Shown here: in pieces, positions 36,629 to 45,147 of the stretch
Layout: every line of letters starts with the position of its first letter
Numbering within the stretch: position 1 is the stretch's first letter
DNA from: CAVXGU01 sp963761615
GTDB taxonomy: Bacteria > Acidobacteriota > Vicinamibacteria > Vicinamibacterales > CAVVIG01
Assembly: GCA_963761615.1 (NCBI GenBank)
Contig: CAVXGU010000003.1
Span: 2,294,001 to 2,358,000 of the forward strand
Direction of reading: 5' to 3'
Length of the DNA: 64,000 nt
The notes under the pieces: model-generated
What the model saw: the letters and a program-made list of their open reading frames with translations, nothing else
Databases searched by the model: none
What the model was told of the DNA's origin: nothing
Translations under genes and position numbers: made by a program

Positions 36629-37558
36629 TCAGCCGACGTTGATGACGCCCACCAGTTCCTTCACCGCCGCCGCGCTCTTCTTGAACGCCGCGTCCTCCTC
36701 CGGCGTCAGGGCAATCTGGATCACCTGCTCGAGACCGCGCACGCCCAGCTTGGCCGGGACGCCGACGAACAGATCCCTCACGCCGAACTCGCCCTGGAGG
36801 TACACCGAGCACGGCAGGATCTTGTGCTTGTCGAGCAGAATCGCCTCGAGCATCTCCACCACCGCGGCCCCGGGCGCGAACCACGCGCTCGTGCCGACGA
36901 GCTTCGTGATCTCGGCGCCGCCGGCGGCCGTCCGCGCGACGATGCGATCGATGGTCGCCGCGTCCATCAGCTCGGTGATCGGGACACCGGCCACGGTCGA
37001 GTAGCGCGGCAGCGGCACCATCGTGTCGCCGTGCCCGCCGAGGACGAACGCGTGCACGTTCTCGACCGAGACCTGGAGCTCCTGGGCGATGAAGGCCCGC
37101 ATGCGGGCCGAATCGAGCACGCCGGCCATCCCGATGACCCGTTCGCGGGGGAACCCGCTCAGCTTGAGGATGGCCTGCGCCATGGCGTCGAGCGGGTTCG
37201 CCACCGGAACGATGATGCAGTCGGGCGAGTATTTGACGACCTGCTCGGTGACCGCCTGGATGATCTTGAAGTTGACGTTCAGCAGATCGTCGCGGCTCAT
37301 GCCCGGCTTGCGCGGCACGCCGGAGGTGATCACCACGACGTCCGAGTTCGCGCTCTCCGCGTAATCGCTCGTGCCGACGACGCGCGCGTCGGATCCGTAG
37401 AGCGGACACGCCTCGAGCATGTCGAGGGCCACGCCCGCGGCCTTCTGTTCGGCGATGTCGACGATCACGACGTCGGCCAGCTGCTTCTCGGCGACGCCCC
37501 GCGCCACCGTGGCGCCGACGTTGCCGGCGCCTCCCACCACGGTCACCTTGCGATTCAT
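36629..37558 (-). CDS. mdh: Malate dehydrogenase (LDH-like type)
   Basis: Oxidises malate to oxaloacetate with NAD. 309 residues. Seen: the NAD loop VTVVGGAGNVGATVARGVA, the substrate loop GVPRKPGMSRDDLL (Arg-Lys, the malate rather than lactate type), VANPLDAMAQ and the catalytic His in FVLGGHGDTMVPL. I chose the ATG at 37558 because a GTG four codons earlier adds only MGTQ. It lies 48 nt after icd. Confidence 0.96.
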   Translation of the reverse strand: MNRKVTVVGGAGNVGATVARGVAEKQLADVVIVDIAEQKAAGVALDMLEACPLYGSDARVVGTSDYAESANSDVVVITSGVPRKPGMSRDDLLNVNFKIIQAVTEQVVKYSPDCIIVPVANPLDAMAQAILKLSGFPRERVIGMAGVLDSARMRAFIAQELQVSVENVHAFVLGGHGDTMVPLPRYSTVAGVPITELMDAATIDRIVARTAAGGAEITKLVGTSAWFAPGAAVVEMLEAILLDKHKILPCSVYLQGEFGVRDLFVGVPAKLGVRGLEQVIQIALTPEEDAAFKKSAAAVKELVGVINVG

Positions 37559-37606
37559 CTGGGTCCCCACCTCGCGGCCGTCCCGGCCGCGGCTACACGG
37601 TCTCGG

Positions 37607-38842
37607 CTACATGTTCTTGATGATAGCGTTGGCGAACTCGGAAGTCTTGAGCTCGGTGGCGCCCGGCAGCTGCCGCGCCAGGTCGTAGGTCACCTGCTTC
37701 TGGCTGATGGTGGTCTCGAGCGCCTTCTCGATGAGGGCGCCGGCCTCCTCCCACCGCAGGTGATTCAACATCATGACGCCCGACAGGATGAGCGAGCCGG
37801 GGTTGATGACGTCCTTGCCCGCGTACTTCGGCGCGGTGCCGTGGGTGGCCTCGAAGAACGCGATCTCGTCCCCCACGTTGGCCCCCGGCGCCATGCCGAG
37901 GCCGCCGACCTGCGCCGCGCAGGCGTCCGACAGGTAGTCGCCGTTGAGGTTGGGCGTCGCGAAGACGTCGTATTCGGCCGTCCGCGTCAGGATCTGCTGG
38001 AACACGCTGTCGGCAATCCGGTCGTTGATGAGGAGCTTGCCCTCCGGGGAGGCACCCTGCCCGACCTCCTCCTCGGTCACGATCCGGTCCCGGAATTCGG
38101 CCTTCGCCAGCTCGTAGCCCCAGTCGCGGAACGCGCCCTCGGTGAACTTCATGATGTTCCCCTTGTGCACGATCGTGACGACGCGGCGGTTGTGGGCCAG
38201 CGCGTACTGGATCGCCATCCGGACCAGACGCTTGGTGCCGGTCTCGGAGATCGGCTTGATGCCGATCCCGGAATCCGGCGCGATCCGCTTGCCCATCTCC
38301 CGGGCGAGGAACTCGATGACGCGCTCGGCCTGCGGCGTGCCGCGGGCCCACTCGATCCCGGCGTACACGTCCTCGGTGTTCTCGCGGAAGATGATCACGT
38401 TCATGCGCTCGGGGTGCGTCACCGGCGCGGGCGTGCCGGCGAAGTACCGGACCGGACGGATGCAGGCGTAGAGATCCAGCACCTGACGGAGCGTGACGTT
38501 CAGGCTCCGGATTCCGCCGCCGACCGGCGTGGTCAGCGGCCCCTTGATGGCGACCTTGTAGGCCTTCACGGCTTCGAGGGTGTCCCCCGGCAGCCACTCC
38601 CCCGTCTGCGCCTTCGCTTTTTCACCGGCCAGGATCTCGAACCAGTGGATGCGACGCTTGCCGCCGTAGGCCTTCTCGACGGCGGCGTCGAACACCCGCA
38701 CGCTGGCACGCCAGATGTCAGGGCCCGTGCCGTCGCCTTCGATGAACGGGATGATGGGATCGTCGGGGACGATGAGCTGTCCACTGCGACGCGAGATGGG
38801 CGTGCCGCTCGTTGGCGGCTTCAGCTGATTGAAGTTGGGCAT
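37607..38842 (-). CDS. icd: Isocitrate dehydrogenase (NADP type)
   Basis: Oxidative decarboxylation of isocitrate to 2-oxoglutarate. 411 residues, like the E. coli enzyme. Seen: PFIEGDGTGPDIWRAS, the phosphorylatable serine region GIRSLNVTLRQVLDLYACIRP, RENTEDVYAGIEW, and ATHGTAPKYAGKDVINPGS for the cofactor. Its product feeds KorAB. The upstream gap carries three DnaA-box-like 9-mers within 35 bp. Confidence 0.97.
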   Translation of the reverse strand: MPNFNQLKPPTSGTPISRRSGQLIVPDDPIIPFIEGDGTGPDIWRASVRVFDAAVEKAYGGKRRIHWFEILAGEKAKAQTGEWLPGDTLEAVKAYKVAIKGPLTTPVGGGIRSLNVTLRQVLDLYACIRPVRYFAGTPAPVTHPERMNVIIFRENTEDVYAGIEWARGTPQAERVIEFLAREMGKRIAPDSGIGIKPISETGTKRLVRMAIQYALAHNRRVVTIVHKGNIMKFTEGAFRDWGYELAKAEFRDRIVTEEEVGQGASPEGKLLINDRIADSVFQQILTRTAEYDVFATPNLNGDYLSDACAAQVGGLGMAPGANVGDEIAFFEATHGTAPKYAGKDVINPGSLILSGVMMLNHLRWEEAGALIEKALETTISQKQVTYDLARQLPGATELKTSEFANAIIKNM

Positions 38843-38880
38843 GATTCTTTTAGGTCAGGTCACCCGCGCACGACAAACGA

Positions 38881-38915
38881 TTGTCCACAGAATCTGTGGA
38901 AAACTCTGTGGAAAA
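38881..38915. other. Cluster of three DnaA-box-like 9-mers
   Basis: TTGTCCACA at 38881-38889 (plus), and TTTTCCACA on the minus strand at 38903-38895 and 38915-38907. Each differs from TTATCCACA at one position; the two minus-strand boxes are 12 bp apart. They lie between icd and a cytochrome c gene, with no dnaA or dnaN in the window. Confidence 0.5.
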
Positions 38916-39024
38916 GGACACGCGTTTGCACCGTTGTGACGCTGCTATTGGAATGTTTTAGCGATTTGCACCACAGCAGGGCGAGCGCGACGCCGCCTTG
39001 TTCCTCACACGAAAACTCCGGGAT

Positions 39025-39030
39025 TATACT
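39025..39030 (+). promoter_or_regulatory. TATACT box before the cytochrome c gene
   Basis: Plus-strand TATACT 21 nt before the chosen ATG, with no good -35 at 17 bp. The divergent gap 38843-39051 otherwise holds the DnaA-like boxes. Confidence 0.35.
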
Positions 39031-39051
39031 GTAGCCAAGGAGATGGACATC

Positions 39052-39483
39052 ATGGGCCGCCGGTTCGCCGCCATCGTCGTCGTCACCGTGGTCTTCGGCC
39101 TGACGCTGCCGCTCGCTGCGCAGCAGTCCCAGCGCGCCCGCCGACTCGCCGCCAAGGCGCTCAAGAATCCGGTGCCGGCCGACGAGGCGTCGATCAATCT
39201 TGGATACCGGATTTACATCGACCAGTGCGCCTCGTGCCACGGCGAGAACGCCGACGGCGACAGCTCGATGTCCTACTCCCTCGATCCGCCCCCGTCGAAC
39301 CTGGTCGACTCGGAATGGAAGTACGGGTCGAGCGACGGCGAGATCTTCGCGGTGATCCGCGACGGCGTCGACAATACGTCGATGAAGCCCTACGGCGAGT
39401 TCCTGACCGAGCCGCAGATGTGGAGCCTGGTCAACTATCTGCGGAGCATCGCCGCCCCGGTCACACCCACCCCCAAACATTGA
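39052..39483 (+). CDS. Secreted mono-haem cytochrome c
   Basis: Periplasmic class I-like cytochrome c. 143 residues: signal peptide (MGRRFAAIVVVTVVFGLTLPLAAQQ), one haem site CASCHGENADGD near residue 60, and MKPYGEFLTEPQMWSLVNYLRS with a likely Met ligand. AAGGAG lies 9 nt before the ATG at 39052; an ATG at 39043 abuts it and is too close. It could carry electrons for the bc-type complex (inference). serA follows 15 nt later. Confidence 0.88.
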   Translation: MGRRFAAIVVVTVVFGLTLPLAAQQSQRARRLAAKALKNPVPADEASINLGYRIYIDQCASCHGENADGDSSMSYSLDPPPSNLVDSEWKYGSSDGEIFAVIRDGVDNTSMKPYGEFLTEPQMWSLVNYLRSIAAPVTPTPKH

Positions 39484-39498
39484 CGAGCCTTTCGCCTC

Positions 39499-41119
39499 AT
39501 GAAGATAGTCGTCGCTGACGATCTCCCTGCGTCCGCCCTCAAGCTCCTTCAGACCGAAATCGACTGGACCGTCGACGCCCGCAGCGGGCGCCCGCCGGCG
39601 CAGCTCGCCGCCGACCTCGCCGACGCCGACGCCCTGATGGTCCGGAGCGCCACCAAGGTCACCGCCGACCTGATGGCCGCGGCGCCGCGCCTGCGCATCG
39701 TCGCCCGGGCCGGCACGGGGGTGGACAACGTGGACGTCGCGGCGGCGAGCGCGCGCGGCATCCTGGTGGTCAACGCCCCGGGCGCCAACAGCATCAGCGT
39801 GGCCGAGCACGCCTGCGCCCTCATGCTGGCGCTCGCCCGCTCGGTGCCGGCAGCCGACCACGCCATGAAGGACGGCCGCTGGGAGAAGAAGCGCTTCCTC
39901 GGCACGGAGCTCCGCGGCAAGACCCTCGGCATCATCGGCCTGGGGCGGATCGGCCAGGAGGTCGCGCGCCGCGCGCAGCCCTTCGACATGCGCCTGGTCG
40001 CGCACGATCCGTTCATTTCCGCGGAGGCCGCCGAGGCCCTCGGCGTCGAGCTGCTGACCCTCGACGAGGTGTGCGCGTCGGCGGACTACGTCACCCTGCA
40101 CATGCCGAGCACGCCGCAGACGCGGCACATGTTCAACGACGAGCGCTTCGCCAGGTGCAAGCCCGGCCTCCGGCTGATCAACACGGCCAGGGGCGATCTG
40201 ATCGACGAGGCGGCGCTGGCGCGCGCGATCGAGGCGGGCATCGTGGCCGGCGCGGGCCTCGATGTCTTCGGCACCGAGCCGCCGAAGGACTGGTCGCTCG
40301 CCAGGCTGCCGCAGGTGGTCGCGACGCCGCACATCGCGGCCTCCACCGAGGAGGCCCAGGAACTGGTCGGGCTGGAGACGGCCGCAACCGTGCGGGACTT
40401 CCTGCACGACGGGATCGTCCGCAATGCCGTCAACTTCCCGTCGGTCTCGCCCGACGAGCTCCAGCGGCTCCAGCCGTGGATCCGGCTCGCCGACGACCTC
40501 GGAGCGATCGTGGCGCAGCTGGGCGTCGCGCCCATCGGCGCGCTCGGCGTCCGCTGCTACGGCGCCCTCGCCGAGAGCCGTGCGATTCAGGTGCTCGGGA
40601 GCAGCGCCGCCGCCGGGATGCTCCGCCCGATCCTCTCGACGGGCGTCTCGATCGTCAACGCGCGCGCGGCCGCCCAGGCGCGGCGGATCGACATGGTCGA
40701 GTCGCGCAGCTCCCGCGCCCGGCACTTCAAGAGCCTGCTCTCGGTGAAGCTCGCGCCGACGGCCGACTCGATGGACGCGAGCGCCGATCGGTGGGCCGAG
40801 GGCACCGTCTTCGAGCCCAACACGCCCCGGCTCGTCTCGATCCGCGGGATGCAGCGTGGAGGCGCCGCTCTCGGGCACGCTGCTCATCATCGCGAACGAG
40901 GACCAGCCCGGCGTCATCGGCGAGGTCGGAACGATCCTGGGACGACTGCGCGTCAACATCGCGAGCTTCGCGCTCGGCCGCAACGCCACGGGTGCCGTCG
41001 GCGTCGTCAACGTGGACGAGGACGCGAGCCAGCCCGGGGCCCTGGATGCCGCCGTGGAGGCCATCCGCCGGATCGCCGCCGTTCGCGAGGCCTGGATCGT
41101 CCGCCTGCCCGGCGCCTGA
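39499..41119 (+). CDS. serA: D-3-phosphoglycerate dehydrogenase, one frameshift
   Basis: First step of serine synthesis. About 539 residues after repair, the long type with an intervening domain and an ACT domain. Seen: RIVARAGTGVDNVDVAAA, the NAD loop GIIGLGRIGQEVARRA, LINTARGDLIDEAAL and TPHIAASTEEAQ. The frame breaks after LVSIRGMQ near 40852-40855; removing one base gives VEAPLSGTLLIIANEDQPGV and the C-terminal ACT part ending in AWIVRLPGA. A convergent gap follows. Confidence 0.94.
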
Positions 41120-41162
41120 CGCCCGGCTCCAGCCCCCGCTCCGGGATCGCCCTCTCGAGCGC

Positions 41163-41178
41163 GACCGGGACCCCGGTC
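41163..41178. terminator. Hairpin between convergent serA and lipid kinase genes
   Basis: GACCGGG-AC-CCCGGTC perfect inverted repeat in the 63-nt convergent gap; it could serve both strands. There is no U-tract. Confidence 0.3.
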
Positions 41179-41182
41179 CGAC

Positions 41183-42088
41183 CTACCCGCAGACGCGCAG
41201 CGCGCCGGGATGGACGCGCGCCTGCAGCCGCGTGCCGCCGGACACCGGCTCGCCGTCCACGTGAAACCACATCGGCGTCTCGCACTCGATGGCCATCGTC
41301 TCGGCAGGGCGGGAGGACCACATGGCGCTCCGGTCGACGCGGCCGAGCGCCAGCAGCGGCAGCTGGCCGATGGTCTGCGCGCGCGAACGCTCCTCGACCA
41401 CCACGACGTCCAGGGCGCCGTCGTCGATGCGGGCGCCTGGCGCGATCCGCATGCGATTGCCGAATTCGCTGCCATTCGCCACGACCACCAGCAGCGCACG
41501 CACCGTGCGGCGCCACTCGCCCGCGGTGACGGTGTAACACGCGGGCGTGTAGTGCAGCAGGGACTGCCCCGTCATCCAGAGGTAGCTGGCGAGGCCGCGC
41601 CGCCGGTTCCCGGCGGCGTCGAACCGCCGCGCGACGTCGGCGTCGAAGCCGACACCCGCGACGTTCACGAAGTAGCGACCGCCCATTTCGCCGACGTCGA
41701 TCGCACGGGGCGCACCGTCGAGGGCCACGTCGAGCGCGCGCGCCGGGTCGGACGGAAGGCCGAGCTCGCCGGCCAGACCGTTGCCAGAGCCCGCCGGCAC
41801 GATGCCCATGGCGACCTGGCTGAATGCGAGCGCCGAGGCAACTTCGTTCACCGTGCCGTCGCCTCCCCACGCAACGACGCGCCCGGCGCCGCGGCGGGCC
41901 GCGGCGCGGGCGAGGTCCCGTGCGTGCCCGCGCCGCTCGGTCACGATGATCTCCGCCTCGAGGCCGCGCGCCTCGATGGCCGCGGCGGCGAGCCCGGCCC
42001 GCTGCCGCGCGCGCGGCGGCCGCGCGCCGCCGGACACCGGATTGATCAGGACGGTGACGGCGGGGATGGCGGCGATCGACGGCGTCAC
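41183..42088 (-). CDS. Diacylglycerol/lipid kinase family protein (DagK/YegS-like)
   Basis: Phosphorylates a lipid, probably diacylglycerol, for recycling into phospholipid; exact substrate uncertain. 301 residues. Seen: VLINPVSGG at the start, the nucleotide site VVAWGGDGTVNEVASAL, IVPAGSGNGLAGELGLP, and the second domain with VVVEERSRAQTIGQLPLL. The start is a GTG overlapping the upstream stop by 4 nt (GTGA). Arginine-rich but otherwise typical. Confidence 0.88.
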   Translation of the reverse strand: MTPSIAAIPAVTVLINPVSGGARPPRARQRAGLAAAAIEARGLEAEIIVTERRGHARDLARAAARRGAGRVVAWGGDGTVNEVASALAFSQVAMGIVPAGSGNGLAGELGLPSDPARALDVALDGAPRAIDVGEMGGRYFVNVAGVGFDADVARRFDAAGNRRRGLASYLWMTGQSLLHYTPACYTVTAGEWRRTVRALLVVVANGSEFGNRMRIAPGARIDDGALDVVVVEERSRAQTIGQLPLLALGRVDRSAMWSSRPAETMAIECETPMWFHVDGEPVSGGTRLQARVHPGALRVCG

Positions 42089-42591
42089 TCGTGGAGCGTC
42101 AGGTGAAGCGTCACGCCGGTCGACGGGTCGACGAGGTCCACGGCGTCCGACGACAGCCGCACCACGCGGTAGCGCTCGACGGTGTCGCCCAGCGTCGCCA
42201 GATACAACCGTCCGGGCCCGGCGATGATCGCCGTCCGGACCGGCCCGTCGGGGCCGGGATTCTCGGCCATGCCGGACAGCGTCAGGTCGGGTGCCCGAGT
42301 CGCGGGGGGCGTCGTCGCCGCGGGCGAGGACGCCGATGGCGCGTGCGCCGCCGCGCTCGGCGCCCGATCGGAGAACGCGAAGACGTTCCGTCCGCGTCGC
42401 GGCGGCACGTCGGGATGCAGCCGCTCGCGCAGGCGCGAGATCTCGCGCGCCAGTTCGGCCGCGCTTCGATCGCCGGCATGCGCGCGCGGCGTCGGCGGCA
42501 TCCGCGGCCGGACGGGCGTCGCTGCGCCCGCCAGCCACGCGACGACAATGCCGCCGACGAGGCCGATCGCGACCGCGCGCGCGAGGTTCAT
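42085..42591 (-). CDS. GspC/PilP-like membrane-anchored protein
   Basis: 168 residues: one N-terminal membrane segment (MNLARAVAIGLVGGIVVAWL), a Pro/Ala linker, RGRNVFAF, and a small C-terminal domain whose pattern TAIIAGPGRLYLATLGDTVE then VVRLSSDAVDLVDPSTG resembles the beta-domain of GspC/PilP secretion and pilus proteins. I infer the family only from this pattern. It is coupled by overlap to the lipid kinase, not to the pilus genes 20 kb away. Confidence 0.55.
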   Translation of the reverse strand: MNLARAVAIGLVGGIVVAWLAGAATPVRPRMPPTPRAHAGDRSAAELAREISRLRERLHPDVPPRRGRNVFAFSDRAPSAAAHAPSASSPAATTPPATRAPDLTLSGMAENPGPDGPVRTAIIAGPGRLYLATLGDTVERYRVVRLSSDAVDLVDPSTGVTLHLTLHE

Positions 42592-42634
42592 GGATGGGCC
42601 AGCGGATCGTAGCACGCACCCTTCACGGGTGTGC

Positions 42635-42640
42635 TATTAT
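42635..42640 (+). promoter_or_regulatory. TATTAT box before kdsB
   Basis: Ends 5 nt before the GTG at 42646, so the message may be leaderless and the earlier GTG at 42631 would lie outside it. No -35 is recognisable. Confidence 0.35.
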
Positions 42641-42645
42641 TCGTC

Positions 42646-43431
42646 GTGCACCCTGCATCGACTGACGGTCCGGTCGATTCACTCGATTCCCTCCACATCG
42701 TCGCAATCATCCCCGCTCGATACGCGTCGACGCGCTTCCCCGGCAAGCCACTCGCACTGCTCGACGGCCGTCCGATCGTGGAGTACGTCTATCGGCGCGC
42801 CGCGGCGTGCCCGGAGATCGCCCAGGTCATCGTCGCGACCGACGACGAGCGCATCGCGGCGGCCGTGCGCGCCTTCGGTGGACAGGCGCGGATGACGCGG
42901 TCCGATCACGTGTCGGGGACCGATCGGCTGGCCGAGGTCGCCGCCACGCTCGACTGCGACGTCGTGGTGAACGTGCAGGGCGACGAGCCCTTGATCGATC
43001 CGCGGGCGATCAGCCAGGCGCTCGCGCCGTTCGGCGTCGACGCGGCCGTGCAGGTGACCACGCTCTGCCGGCGCATCGACGAGCCCGACGAGCTCCGGGA
43101 TCCGAACGTCGTGAAGGTCGTCGTCGATCGCGGCGGTGACGCGCTGTACTTTTCGCGGGCGCCCATCCCGCACGTCCGGGACGCCCGGCGCGGGTGGCCG
43201 CCGTTCTACAAGCACGTCGGCCTGTACGCCTACCGCCGCAGCGCCCTGCTCGTGCTCGCCTCGCTCGATCCGACGCCGCTCGAGCGCGCCGAGTCGCTGG
43301 AGCAGCTGCGCGCCCTCGAGCACGGCATCCGAATCCGGACGGTCGAAACCCCTACGACTCGGTGGGCATCGACGTCCCCGACAGATCTCGAGCACGTCCG
43401 TCGGCTGCTGGCCGCACCGGCGGCGAATTGA
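42646..43431 (+). CDS. kdsB: CMP-Kdo synthetase, with a double compensating frameshift
   Basis: Activates Kdo with CTP for lipopolysaccharide core synthesis. About 261 residues. Seen: HIVAIIPARYASTRFPGKPLA, MTRSDHVSGTDRLAEVA, VNVQGDEPLIDP and YFSRAPIPHVRD, then FYKHVGLYAYRRSALL. Near the end the frame reads ETPTTRWASTSPTDLEHV where the family has YDSVGID: one C is missing at 43349-43352 and one C is extra at 43376-43379. Restoring both gives ETPYDSVGIDVPTDLEHV. Start chosen from the promoter position; an alternative GTG is at 42631. First gene of the Kdo cassette. Confidence 0.92.
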   Translation: MHPASTDGPVDSLDSLHIVAIIPARYASTRFPGKPLALLDGRPIVEYVYRRAAACPEIAQVIVATDDERIAAAVRAFGGQARMTRSDHVSGTDRLAEVAATLDCDVVVNVQGDEPLIDPRAISQALAPFGVDAAVQVTTLCRRIDEPDELRDPNVVKVVVDRGGDALYFSRAPIPHVRDARRGWPPFYKHVGLYAYRRSALLVLASLDPTPLERAESLEQLRALEHGIRIRTVETPTTRWASTSPTDLEHVRRLLAAPAAN

Positions 43432-43471
43432 CCACACAGGCAGATCACCAGTGGACGCGGAGAGGCCCCTC

Positions 43472-45124
43472 ATGAGCGAACCGAACCCACGAGCGACGAA
43501 ATACATCTTCGTGACCGGCGGCGTCGTGTCATCCCTCGGCAAGGGGCTGGCGGCGGCGTCCATCGGCTACCTGCTCGAAGGGCACGGCTACACGGTCACG
43601 CTCCAGAAGTTCGACCCCTACATCAACGTCGATCCGGGCACGATGAGCCCGTTCCAGCACGGCGAGGTCTACGTGACCGACGACGGCGCGGAGACGGACC
43701 TCGACCTCGGACACTACGAGCGCTTCACCAACGCGGCGACGACCCGCAACTCCAACTGGACGACGGGCAAGATCTATCAGAGCGTCATCCAGAAGGAGCG
43801 CCACGGCGACTACCTGGGCCGGACCGTGCAGGTGATCCCGCACATCACGAACGAGATCAAGGACGCGATTCGCGCGCGTCGCCGACGGCGTGGACGTCGT
43901 CCTCGTCGAAATCGGCGGCACGGTGGGCGACATCGAGAGCCTGCCGTTCCTCGAGGCCATCCGCCAGTTCCGCCAGGACGTCGGCCGGGAGAACACGCTG
44001 TACATCCACCTGACCCTCGTGCCGTTCATCGGCGCGGCGGGCGAGCTCAAGACGAAGCCGACACAGCACAGCGTGCGCGACCTGCGCTCGATCGGCATCC
44101 AGCCCGACATCCTGCTCTGCCGGACCGATCGCTTCCTCGACCCGGACATGAAGCGCAAGATCGCGCTCTTCTGCGACGTCGACGAGGAGGCGGTCATCAC
44201 GGCCAAGGACGTGGCGACGATCTACGAGGTGCCGCTCGTGCTGGCGGCCGAGGGTCTGGACGCGATCGTCCTCAAGCACCTGCACCTGCCCAAGACCGAG
44301 CGACGCATGGAGGCGTGGGAGGATCTCGTCACGCGCATCAAGAATCCGGCCGACGAAATGACGATACACGTCGTCGGCAAGTACGTCGGCTACGAGGACT
44401 CGTACAAGAGCCTCAACGAGGCGCTGTACCACGCCGGCTTCCAGCACCGGCTCAAGGTGAACATCAAGTGGATCGAGGCCGAGGCGCTCGAGGCGCCCGA
44501 CGGTCCCGCGCTGCTCGACGGCGCCGATGGCATCCTGGTGCCCGGCGGCTTCGGGACGCGCGGCACGCGCGGCATGATGAAGGCGGCCGAGATCGCCCGC
44601 AGCGCGGCATTCCGTACTTCGGCATCTGCTACGGGTTCCAGTGGGCGACGGTCGAGTACGCCCGCAACGTCGCGGGCCTCCCCAACGCCGACTCGACCGA
44701 GTGCAGCCCCGATGCGTCCGACAAGGTGATCTACAAGCTGCGGGACCTGCTCGGCGTCGACGAGCTCGGCGGCACGATGCGCCTCGGCTCCTATCCCTGC
44801 CAGCTGTCGCCCGGCTCGCTCGCGCACCGGCTGTACGGTTCGGCGCTCATCCACGAGCGTCATCGCCATCGCTACGAGTTCAACTGCCTCTACGAGAAGA
44901 CGCTCTCCGACGCCGGGCTCCGGATCTCGGGGCGCTCGCCGGACGGCAAGTTCGTCGAGATCGCGGAGGTTCCGGGTCACCCCTGGTATCTCGCCGTCCA
45001 GTTTCACCCCGAGTTCAAGAGCAAGCCCACCCGGCCGCATCCGCTCTTCGCGGGCTTCGTCGAAGCGAGCTATCGCCACAAGGCCGCACACCTCTCCGAC
45101 GCGGCCTCGGCGTCGGTGGCGTAG
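43472..45124 (+). CDS. pyrG: CTP synthase, two compensating indels
   Basis: Makes CTP from UTP, ATP and glutamine. 550 residues after repair. Seen: the synthetase start TKYIFVTGGVVSSLGKGLAAA, DPYINVDPGTMSPFQHGEVYV, VEIGGTVGDIESLPFLEA, and the glutaminase domain with FGICYGFQWA (catalytic Cys) and VQFHPEFKSKP. One extra base near 43871-43878 (after NEIKDAIR) and one missing G near 44606 (restoring ARSAGIPYFG) break the frame; their sum is zero, so both ends lie in one frame. AGAGG precedes the ATG by 6 nt. Supplies CTP for KdsB. Confidence 0.94.
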   Translation: MSEPNPRATKYIFVTGGVVSSLGKGLAAASIGYLLEGHGYTVTLQKFDPYINVDPGTMSPFQHGEVYVTDDGAETDLDLGHYERFTNAATTRNSNWTTGKIYQSVIQKERHGDYLGRTVQVIPHITNEIKDAIRARRRRRGRRPRRNRRHGGRHREPAVPRGHPPVPPGRRPGEHAVHPPDPRAVHRRGGRAQDEADTAQRARPALDRHPARHPALPDRSLPRPGHEAQDRALLRRRRGGGHHGQGRGDDLRGAARAGGRGSGRDRPQAPAPAQDRATHGGVGGSRHAHQESGRRNDDTRRRQVRRLRGLVQEPQRGAVPRRLPAPAQGEHQVDRGRGARGARRSRAARRRRWHPGARRLRDARHARHDEGGRDRPQRGIPYFGICYGFQWATVEYARNVAGLPNADSTECSPDASDKVIYKLRDLLGVDELGGTMRLGSYPCQLSPGSLAHRLYGSALIHERHRHRYEFNCLYEKTLSDAGLRISGRSPDGKFVEIAEVPGHPWYLAVQFHPEFKSKPTRPHPLFAGFVEASYRHKAAHLSDAASASVA

Positions 45125-45135
45125 CCGGCCGTCGC

Positions 45136-45141
45136 TATAAT
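45136..45141 (+). promoter_or_regulatory. TATAAT box before kdsA
   Basis: Perfect TATAAT, 6 nt before the GTG at 45148. It overlaps the ATG at 45140, which therefore cannot be the start of this transcript. Confidence 0.45.
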
Positions 45142-45147
45142 GGCTTC

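Noticed and set aside
45140..45142. ATG at 45140 as the kdsA start
   Set aside because: It overlaps the TATAAT box, so it would not be in the transcript.
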